Assembly (NCBI GenBank): GCA_019925105.1
Contig: JAHGAU010000007.1
Span: 1,178,001 to 1,242,000 of the forward strand
DNA: 64,000 nt
From: Niebla homalea
Lineage: Eukaryota > Ascomycota > Lecanoromycetes > Lecanorales > Ramalinaceae
Direction of reading: 5' to 3'
Of this stretch, positions 56,591 to 64,000 are shown piece by piece; the stretch's first letter is position 1; each line of letters starts with the position of its first letter. Below the pieces are notes generated by a model. The model saw nothing but the letters and a program-made list of their open reading frames with translations. It was not told the origin of the DNA and did no database searches. A program made the translations under genes and the position numbers.

Positions 56591-59248
56591 ATGTCTGATA
56601 CGAAGCAGGAGGATAATCAGGGGCAACCGGCCAGTAAGCCCCGACCCATCTCTTTCGGTACTATTTTCTCGAAGACGCCAACTCTTATTGCGGGGACCGC
56701 AAGCCCCCATCGCAGCATCTCAACCCGGATCAGCAATTACTCGAACCGTGACAATTCGGATCAACCAACGCGCGACTCTTCGGCGAGTCCCCTATCCCGC
56801 CTCAGGCCTGCTACGAGCCAAGGCCTTTCTGTCCGTTCAACGTCTCCATTGCATTTGGGTAATCATTTGGGTCCAGATTCGCAGGACAATAAACACAACA
56901 ACATCAACAAACGCTTCTCGAAGTTTTCCTTTGTGAATTCGTACGCAAATTCAGCTACGGATGCTTCAGATGCGCAGGAAGGACCGGCAGACGAGTACAG
57001 TGAGGATGGCCAGGAGATCTCTCGTTTTGGATCCGTTTCAACGTCTTCGGAATATCCTCCTGGAACGAGTCAGAAGGTCAAATCGCCACCGCCAGGAAAC
57101 AAAATGAAGAGCGGACCAGCCGGAGAAGAAACAGATTCCAATAAAGGCTACCCTTTTCCGCCTGGCGGCACCACCTCAAGCCTACAGGGCTTTCTAGACG
57201 ACATCACCATTGAAGACGGGATAATGCTGGCTGGGGAGAGTGAGCGGGGCAGCAAGTTTTCGCTGCCTATTGCCAAGAACATGTCACGCAATCGGGGGGC
57301 AGGATCCGTGGGAAATGAGTCTGCGAGTCGTGACAGAACACCTGAAGTACCACCAATCCTAGTTCAGGCTCCTAGAACACCCAAGGTATCCCACGTGACT
57401 CAAGAGCCCAAAAGCCCGCGAGCAGAGAAGACGTTGCATGTTCCTTTTCTTCATAAATTCAAGCCTAGAAGCAAGGGCTCGAAAAGACCAAGCATCTCTG
57501 GTCCCATTGCAGTCCAGCACAACCAGCCTCATGACCAGCAAACACTGGCTTCCTTCTTCGACGCCGCTTCGTCGGATGGAGAGGATGACAATGATCAGGT
57601 CCGTCCAAAAACCCTCAGCAAGGACTCCTTCCGACGATCTGTCCTGGTCAGCCACAGCGACAGCCCGCAGGTCGGGCTGACAGACATTCTCAAGCGTGGC
57701 CCTAGTGTCCACAGTGAAAACATCAGCCCCTTGAGTCCGCCGGGAACGCAGAGGAATCGGCATTCCCCCGCCACCAAAACCACGGACGAAGCGACCCGCG
57801 ACAACAGACGCAGCGGCGTGGTCGGCTGGCCGGCCTCCGAGCACGACATCGACGGCCCGCAAACAGCAGGCGTCGATACAGTAGGGGCCAGATACGCTCG
57901 CGGCGACGACCGAGTCAGCGGCCTGTGGGACGAGACCAATGTCCCTCCTGGATCTGCGCCCCCCCTCGGTGCCAAGCACACCCCGAACGGAGTGCGCAGC
58001 CATCCCACATCAGTCCGTGGCCCGGGGCCCAAGAGGGTTGTCACTTTCCCCACCAACATGACCGAACGGCCGGACTCGGTATGGGATCGGGAGCCCAGCA
58101 CACCGCACCCTTTTGGTCGAAAGGCCACCCTCACTGTAATCGTCTATCCACGAAGCGGAAGCCATCGCGTGCCCAATGTGGAGAAGCTGTTCATCCCGCT
58201 GGTCGCGCACGAGAGCAATTCCCCCAACCCCCCCATGGTGAATTCGGAAAAGCGGGCGAGCACGCGACGGAGCTTCGACGACGAGGCGCTCTTCCTCCTC
58301 CTGCGGAACTCGTACAGCAACCTCCGCGGTACCTTCATCGCCAAATGGTCGGCTAGGAAAGTGAGCAGTGTGCGATTGCTCGGGTTCGAGAGCCGGTGCC
58401 AGCTCGCCACCAACCGGGCAAAGCTTCAGTGTTTCCCATCGACGAACAACAACTCCTCCAACCATAGCCCCGATGAAGAAGCCGGTTTCGCGGAAGCCCG
58501 ACTGCTGGAACTGTACCGCGCCCCCAAACTGGGCTGCTCCCGATGGGAGTGGTGGGATTGGGTGCGCGGCCTCCCCGAAAACGTCATCGTGGAAAATGGA
58601 GGTGGGGAAGCAGCCCTCCTTGCACGTGGCCGGAGCAGCGAAAAGTTCGCGCTGGAGCTTGTAGAGGGCTGGTCTGTCTACAGGATTCTGTGGGCGCTGG
58701 GGGTGGTCGGGGCGTGCGGCATCTCAGCCTGCCTGCTGTGGATCTTCTTGGGTGTCAACCACGTGAATGCGGGGGTTGCGGCGGGGAGCCCGAGCGGTCT
58801 CGCAGGTGGTGTTTCACCGACTGTGATGGCGGCGTCGGCGAGGCAAGGTGGGGTGGCCATCACCTCTGCGAGCGGGCTTGTCTCGCCGACATCGGTCGCG
58901 GACGCATCGTCAGCGTCCAGTGCATCGCCAGCGTCCAGTGCATCGCCCAAGCCTACCGCGATGCCGGCGCTGGGGACCGAAGTGACCAACAGCGATATCT
59001 TGAATGATGACGCGTCCGCCACCGTGAAGCAGAGGGACAATATCACGTCGATGATGAGTTCGATGGCGGAGCAGACCCCCGAGCGAACACCGTCTCCCAG
59101 TAGCTCGCCAGCACCTGATGTACTAAGCAATTCGAAAGCGGGGGACTCGGGATCGCGGGTCGGTGCAGGGGTAGCAATGGGCGTCCTGGTGCTGTTGGTC
59201 GGCTGGATGGTGGTTGGCGCATGGATAGCGATGAGCTGGTTGCTCTGA
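56591..59248 (+). CDS. Large disordered protein with C-terminal membrane helices, unnamed
   Basis: 885 residues without introns. Residues 1-500 are Ser/Pro/Asn-rich and probably disordered. From ~510 a more ordered stretch appears (ATLTVIVYPRSGSHRVPNVE, then FLLLRNSYSNLRGTFIAKWSARK and SRWEWWDWVRGLPEN). A hydrophobic helix follows at ~705-725 (ILWALGVVGACGISACLLWIF), then a Ser/Ala-rich linker and a second hydrophobic segment at the very C-terminus (AMGVLVLLVGWMVVGAWIAM). Two membrane passes would place both the ordered domain and the end on known sides. I do not recognise a named family. An 18-bp direct repeat at ~58914-58949 codes for a Ser/Ala/Pro run. Codon third positions turn strongly G/C-rich after ~57770. 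Confidence 0.72.
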   Translation: MSDTKQEDNQGQPASKPRPISFGTIFSKTPTLIAGTASPHRSISTRISNYSNRDNSDQPTRDSSASPLSRLRPATSQGLSVRSTSPLHLGNHLGPDSQDNKHNNINKRFSKFSFVNSYANSATDASDAQEGPADEYSEDGQEISRFGSVSTSSEYPPGTSQKVKSPPPGNKMKSGPAGEETDSNKGYPFPPGGTTSSLQGFLDDITIEDGIMLAGESERGSKFSLPIAKNMSRNRGAGSVGNESASRDRTPEVPPILVQAPRTPKVSHVTQEPKSPRAEKTLHVPFLHKFKPRSKGSKRPSISGPIAVQHNQPHDQQTLASFFDAASSDGEDDNDQVRPKTLSKDSFRRSVLVSHSDSPQVGLTDILKRGPSVHSENISPLSPPGTQRNRHSPATKTTDEATRDNRRSGVVGWPASEHDIDGPQTAGVDTVGARYARGDDRVSGLWDETNVPPGSAPPLGAKHTPNGVRSHPTSVRGPGPKRVVTFPTNMTERPDSVWDREPSTPHPFGRKATLTVIVYPRSGSHRVPNVEKLFIPLVAHESNSPNPPMVNSEKRASTRRSFDDEALFLLLRNSYSNLRGTFIAKWSARKVSSVRLLGFESRCQLATNRAKLQCFPSTNNNSSNHSPDEEAGFAEARLLELYRAPKLGCSRWEWWDWVRGLPENVIVENGGGEAALLARGRSSEKFALELVEGWSVYRILWALGVVGACGISACLLWIFLGVNHVNAGVAAGSPSGLAGGVSPTVMAASARQGGVAITSASGLVSPTSVADASSASSASPASSASPKPTAMPALGTEVTNSDILNDDASATVKQRDNITSMMSSMAEQTPERTPSPSSSPAPDVLSNSKAGDSGSRVGAGVAMGVLVLLVGWMVVGAWIAMSWLL

Positions 59249-59636
59249 ATTCAAGGTTGAATCGGGAAAAAAGGGGCTGGAAAAGGTAAACTTCTGAGAT
59301 ATCATGTCTGACCACTCACTTGAAGAAGACAGGCGGGCCTGTCTCGCAACGTTCTCTTCTGGACCGGGACTTCATCCCCGCGATTTGGAACATCTGCAGC
59401 AGAAACAAAAGATTGCAAACGTTCATGCCAATGTGGTCAATCAAGTGTATCGGCCGAAGCTCGTAAGAAGGCATTAAGAAATCAATACAGTTCAATATGT
59501 CATCTGTTGAAATTGTATTCAGGTCAAAGCCCATCATATTACAATAAAGAACTCCCCTCTCAATGGCAACAAAATTGTCCTAGCTGCGCAGTGCACATGG
59601 CCGCTCAAATGCCTAACCCAATAGAAGAACGCAATC
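59249..59636. other. Convergent 3' region
   Basis: 388 bp between convergent stop codons of the two flanking membrane-protein genes. No gene. Confidence 0.35.
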
Positions 59637-60906
59637 TCACATTGTGCCAGCAGTAGGGCTGCTATAACTGCTTTTCCTGGGCGATCCGACTGAAGAGGAC
59701 AACGCACTGTTTTGATGTCCGCAGTGCTGACTGAAGGCTCTTGTGGGAAGCTCCACGGATGGAGTGATGCCTGGTGCTTCATTGTATCGTCGCCCATCCA
59801 TTTCGACAGGCTTGTTTGGATCCGCCGGCGGCAATTCGTGAAAGCCCTGTGCTCGATAGCCCTGAGGCTTGTATTCTTGGCCCGGGACCGGCGGTCGATA
59901 CTCTTCACCTGGGGGTTCGTATTCCCGCGTGTAGCTCTCGCTAGGTGCGTATCCCTGACTGGGGGCGTAACCCTGACTGGGGGCGTATCCCTGACTGAGG
60001 GCGTATCCCTGACTGGGGGTGTACCCTTGACTGGGCATGGCTCCCGCAGCCGCGGGGGAGGCAGAGTAGGCCAGGTTCTGCATTCCATTCTGTTTTGCTT
60101 TCTGCTGTTTTCGTCGGCGTAGGAAGATTGCTGCTGCGATGGCTGCTATGAGGATTAGGCCCAATGGGATACCGACTCCTATTCCAATCTTAGCACCTGT
60201 GGAGAGCCCGCTTGACGCAGGTGCTGATGTCATGGCCGCGGAGGAGCCAGCTGGCTTGTTGGTCTTTGAAGGGACGTTTGATCCCTGGGCGGTCCTGCTG
60301 GGCTTCGCAGCGTCTTGTGATGATTTCTGAGACATCAGAGCGATGATTTTTTGATCTGAGTCTTGCCATTGTACCTGAATGACGTCGGCATACACAGTGT
60401 TTGAAGGGACGTCCTGTGTATTGAAGGTTCTGAGTTGTGGATTACTTGGTATCGGCCCTGAGGCGAGGGTCGAGGTGGAGTAAACGCTGGTGAGGTCGCG
60501 GGAAAAGAGCGAGAAGCAGTAATTGCGCAGGATTCCACTGTTTGAATTGGTCAAGAAGTAGGAACTGATGGGAAGGGTGATCAGTCTCAGCGTCCCAATT
60601 GAGGTTACTTGGCTTTCCCTACCTGGGACAGCACATAGCATCGTTGCCAGACTCATGGGGAAGCGAGCCAACACTGGTCCAAGACTCTGGACACAAGCCT
60701 GGAGAGTAATAATTGTTGAACAAGGACTGATAGAAGCCTGACGGGTAACACGCTGGATCGCCAGTCTGACTGAGGCCATTCTGCCAAAGAGTGGTCCCAT
60801 CATAAGTGACTACATCATTGCAAGTCGTCGGAGGTGTGAAGATTGTCGTTAAGGGAGGATGGATTTTACTGGTTGTCGGCGCGGCTGGTTCATATGTATT
60901 CGACAT
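59637..60906 (-). CDS. Membrane-anchored surface-type protein with SQGYAP repeats
   Basis: Two exons (60906-60623, 60564-59637) give 403 residues. The N-terminal ~200 residues hold a conserved cysteine-rich part (LWQNGLSQTGDPACYPSGF, YYSPGLCPESW, AMCCP) seen in a group of fungal surface proteins. A Ser/Thr/Ala-rich stalk follows. One transmembrane helix (AKIGIGVGIPLGLILIAAIA) ends in RRRKQQKAK, a cytosolic stop-transfer. The cytosolic tail has five to six six-residue repeats of the type YAPSQG, encoded by 18-bp units at ~59950-60040, then a Pro/Tyr-rich part with HELPPADP. The layout is like Mid2/WSC-type wall sensors, but no WSC domain is present and a signal peptide is not obvious at this ATG. 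Sensor function is speculation. Confidence 0.8.
59950..60040. repeat. 18-bp coding minisatellite (SQGYAP units)
   Basis: Five to six near-identical 18-bp units (read on the plus strand as CCCTGACTGGGGGCGTAA-like) within the cytosolic tail of the membrane-anchored surface protein. Each encodes one six-residue repeat. Copy number is likely to vary between strains. Confidence 0.85.
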
Positions 60907-62798
60907 GGCCCTTGCGCCTCCCTGTCAATGTCTCACAAGAAGGTCCGATGGTTTGCCGGGAGAAGGCTTCTTGATGTTTCTCATAATGCCAGGAATAGAA
61001 TAGAAAATCGCGGAGAATTTCAGGAAGCAACAGAGCAGCGAAGGCAATTCCCACCAGTCAGTGGGAGAGCCATCGAAATTTCAGGTCACACGTAATCATT
61101 TAGTAGCAGAGAGGCTTGCGACCAATATCCATTCGAGCTTAGGACAAGGGGCAGAGGCTCGCTTTGGAGCACCATACTCAGCCTTGTGTTTGCCAATCGT
61201 TCCATCGTACGCAGCCAATCGTGACTTCCACGGTCAGGCATTCTTGCTGACACGGATTTTCGTAGTTCGTAGCGAGCATGAGCCATGAGGAGCTCTCGAG
61301 CTCTGCAGAAGATCCCCGTTACTAGATCGAAGATCGGGTGGGGCGGAGTCGACCTCTGAGGTTCTGGCAAATAGATTAAAAACATGAGGTAGGTGTTGAT
61401 CAGAGCTTGGAGAGGCATAGCTTCGGGCAACGGGAAGCCTTGCCGCGGACTTATGATATGTCGTATGTAACAACAAATTCGCTTCTGGTGACTGGTGAAG
61501 GCAGCCAGCCAGGGCAACGTTTCCGAGCGATAACCCTACTGCCTCAGCCCCTGGATGCCCCTGGATCCCGGTCCTCGTGCTGTGCATGATTGTAAAGGTT
61601 GGTTGCATCTGCTTTCAATTGCAACCCACACATCAAACGAAGACCTCTGGGAGGCTGCATCGAGAATGATGCCAGATAAGTGGACTCCAATCGCCCCGAT
61701 GTCATTTTCTGCACAATGAACACCCACCCGTTCGCTTCGTTTCATCCCTGACCAATCCTAGCTGCAGAGTTCCAAATATTACAACATCTGTTGGGTCAAG
61801 CTTGGAATGTTGAGATCCAGAGACCCCCCATTGCAGATTGCAGCGCAACCATTGTGTGCTGCTCGCAATTGATGCACCGATTCAGTCAGCATGCGTGAAC
61901 CTGCGCTCCCGAGTGCATGGCTAGGACTGAGCAGTCCAGGACACAGTCTCCTCGCTGCCTAGGACAAGAGCTGGCATTGGCTGCTGTGACTGTGCCGTTA
62001 TCCTCAACGAATGGAATACAGGTTTCAAGGTGGATACCTTTTCCTCCTTCATCTTGCGCCGTGACTACCTCGCCCCTTTTGCACTTCACCGTCACAGGTG
62101 CAATTCCCTTTTGCCCATTCTTTTTGAGCGCGGTGAAAGCTTTCACTATCCTGTGAGCCATGAAGTTGTCAAGATTGGGAACATCAAACGTTTTCCTGTG
62201 CCTACGGCATTACGATTCACTCCTCAGTAGGACTTAGTATTAGCTTGTACGTTTCACAAAGCTGGTGAAAAAGCCTCTGAGTTTGCTATGCTTACTAAGA
62301 AGAAAAGTTGAGGCACCAGTGTTTCACGAAATTGAAACCCTCTGAATATCAATGAATATAAACAAACCCTTTCTGAGAATCATGAACGCAAGATACCCTA
62401 AGTAGCGAGCATCATTTCATCGACTTCAATGCTCCTGAGGCTTTGACAAGAATACGGCAGACGTTCTGGAGATTCACTCAAGTACCAATCCCATGTGGTA
62501 TATCACGATCCGTACATTATAGCTTAGTCGCCTGTAAGATCTCCAAGTATCCTACGACTTTGCACGAGCCATATCATATCATGTTGCCATGGCCGCGCCA
62601 CTTGATCGCTTGCGGTAAGCATCCAGAATGTCTGGCGGATTGTCGCGTATTGTATTTCGTTCTGCGCCTGATAGTCTATCACCGTCCGAGCGCCTACTCC
62701 TGGGATGTTGATGATTCTTTAAATCGGATGCAAAAGACCTCTTCGGGCCGTCAGCCTCGTCAAAACAGACCACCGTCGTTTGGAGCTGATATGCTACC
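60907..62798. other. Intergenic, 1.9 kb
   Basis: No gene supported. A 144-codon minus frame (61086-61517) has a protein-like stretch (LQALINTYLMFLIYLPEP) but no homology I recognise and no partner exon. Several short plus frames (61917-62230, 62443-62826) look like chance. Confidence 0.4.
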
Positions 62799-63599
62799 AT
62801 GTTGTCCCTTTTGTATCTTGTCTTGATATCCTTCGGCACCTATGTCGACCCGCTATCTGGTCAAACCCTTACCTGGATGCAGTCAACAGAGGACCGCCTG
62901 AATGTCGGAAACTTTCTCATCCTGCAATGCGGCGCTGGCAAGTCGTCGAGTAAGGCGGAGAAGCTTTCGCTCGCGCTCACTGATATGGCTACAAACCTTC
63001 AGGATGTTATCGATGATTCTGCTTTAGGAGACATGTCTGAGCACGGGTATGCAGCCTTCTTCAAAACTCCCGCCAACCGTAATCATGTCCGAGTCAGATA
63101 TCAGCAAATCAAACAGGGTTCCTCTGTGCGTTTTCATCCAACTTCTCGGCTCGAGAACAGCCGTCGACAGCCCACCATCATCTGTGTCAACGATAACGAC
63201 CCCTTTACTTTCGACTTGCAAGTTGCTTGCAGACAGCCTGTGTCTGTAGCGCTTCAGCCGGTATACGACCCAGGAATTGTGGGTATTTGCCCGTTGTTCT
63301 GGTCACTCAAGGCCGTGCCAGAGAAAGAGGATTGCCCAATTCTCACTGATAATATGTTGGCCTTTCCGGCTCAAGTAACAAATATCGATTGGACACATTA
63401 CGGCTCTCTCGTGCATGAACTTGCACATCTATACATTCCGAATAGTCCTCAAGAAACGTATGGAATCCAGGGATGTGTGTGGCTTAATGCGACTGCATCT
63501 CTCATGAATGCACAAAACTATGCTTTTTACGCTTCAACGACCAGGGCAAATTGTACTCAATTTCCCCCGAGCGTAAATCAGCCCGGCCTTGGACGTTGA
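62799..63599 (+). CDS. Secreted M35-like (aspzincin-related) protein
   Basis: 266 residues. Residues 1-~22 form a signal peptide (MLSLLYLVLISFGTY). The body resembles fungal deuterolysin relatives: paired cysteines, AEKLSLALTDMATNLQDVID, and ICPLFW. The zinc-site helix is SLVHELAHLY (HExxH, His at ~207 and ~211). Downstream, NAQNYAFYASTTRANC aligns with the deuterolysin end. However, the GTxDxxYG motif that supplies the third zinc ligand is replaced by a segment ending QETYG, so the Asp is missing. The protein may therefore be inactive or use another ligand. It could be a secreted protease or a non-catalytic effector-like relative. A GT near 63576 might start an intron that changes the last residues. 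Confidence 0.75.
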   Translation: MLSLLYLVLISFGTYVDPLSGQTLTWMQSTEDRLNVGNFLILQCGAGKSSSKAEKLSLALTDMATNLQDVIDDSALGDMSEHGYAAFFKTPANRNHVRVRYQQIKQGSSVRFHPTSRLENSRRQPTIICVNDNDPFTFDLQVACRQPVSVALQPVYDPGIVGICPLFWSLKAVPEKEDCPILTDNMLAFPAQVTNIDWTHYGSLVHELAHLYIPNSPQETYGIQGCVWLNATASLMNAQNYAFYASTTRANCTQFPPSVNQPGLGR

Positions 63600-64000
63600 T
63601 ACATCATGGTATCTATCTTGGAGAGATGCCGAATCGATCGAGTCCAACCATCAGTGGCGAAATGGCAAGACGCACTTTATCTCTGACAGCCTGTACTTAC
63701 ATTAGTCTGAGGCATGCGCCATGGTACTCTGCGCAGGTCTTGAGAATGCCTTTCTGGCATAGAAATCCGTTTTCAGCGCAAGCACATCTTGAAACTTCGT
63801 GGAGCCAGCCCCTTGGGGTCTCCTCAAGAGCATGGTTGTCGGGCTTCGATCATTCGAGTATAGCCCGCCAGCGATCACAAGCCTCATTACACCATCGATC
63901 AATGCTCAGATCATCCGATCAAAGCCTATTTGGGATCTGCAAGGGGGCACAATCGCCCTATCAGAACTTAGACGGATCCAAGCGGGAAAGGCTGTAAAAA
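63600..64000. other. Right edge, no gene supported
   Basis: A plus frame (63551-63997) runs nearly to the edge but overlaps the preceding gene in another frame and has no recognisable content. The minus frames are interrupted. Confidence 0.35.

Noticed and set aside
57359..58134. Long minus frames over the 56591 gene
   Set aside because: Two overlapping frames on the opposite strand of a G/C-rich coding segment; no coherent domains.
61086..61517. 144-codon minus frame resembling a regulator remnant
   Set aside because: Only a short hydrophobic stretch looks protein-like; no zinc cluster or partner exons nearby.
62253..62400. Possible transposon edge in AT-richer sequence
   Set aside because: No inverted repeats, target-site duplication or transposase frame could be found.

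Overview
The window looks like ordinary nuclear chromosome of a filamentous ascomycete (Pezizomycotina). The genes are monocistronic, stand on both strands, and are interrupted by short GT-AG introns (mostly about 40-110 nt). Typical fungal families are present: a kinesin-1 with the fungal-type tail, Zn2Cys6 regulators, a CYSTM protein and a fungal M35-like secreted protein. I cannot name the species; class Dothideomycetes is only an impression. I saw no rRNA, tRNA, CRISPR array, transposon or viral element.

Layout. 1-904 is the 3' end of an unrecognised gene, followed by three diverged copies of a ~140-bp repeat. 1476-2719 (-) is PEX7. 4577-5308 and 6474-6851 encode small membrane proteins, the second of the CYSTM type. 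7185-8891 (-) is BFR1. 10540-11043 and 11492-12349 are two unnamed membrane-protein genes. 12781-15038 (-) is a mitochondrial DEAD-box helicase of the MSS116 type, divergent from a class II aldolase/adducin gene (15747-16692). 16961-19752 is the tRNA m5C methyltransferase TRM4/NCL1, convergent with a large Zn2Cys6 regulator (20049-23261, -). 24344-26441 (-) is a six-exon MFS transporter. 26442-30950 is a 4.5-kb stretch in which I find no gene.

From 30951 the window is dense again: a DUF202 membrane protein (-), RAD6/UBC2, conventional kinesin, bleomycin hydrolase (-), a long disordered single-pass membrane protein (-), and a multi-pass membrane protein (-). A decayed Zn2Cys6 regulator follows (45857-47572). 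Then come MSC2 (-) and ALG1 as a divergent pair, a TFIIIC subunit, a large tail-anchored disordered protein, a membrane-anchored surface protein (-), and at the right end a secreted M35-like metallopeptidase relative.

Most genes are independent housekeeping functions: peroxisomal import, RNA-linked translation, mitochondrial RNA splicing, tRNA methylation, Pol III transcription, DNA-damage ubiquitination, microtubule transport, ER zinc and N-glycosylation. The clearest functional neighbours are MSC2 and ALG1, both ER-membrane functions sharing one ~380-bp upstream region.

No convincing new multi-gene system is visible. The observations most worth following are the regulator pseudogene with three separate lesions, the excess of GTC splice donors, a 16-bp-arm hairpin just after the DUF202 stop, the ~140-bp triple repeat, the metallopeptidase lacking its third zinc ligand, and a possible retained intron near the kinesin tail. 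All exon boundaries were read by eye from splice signals and protein continuity, with no transcript data.
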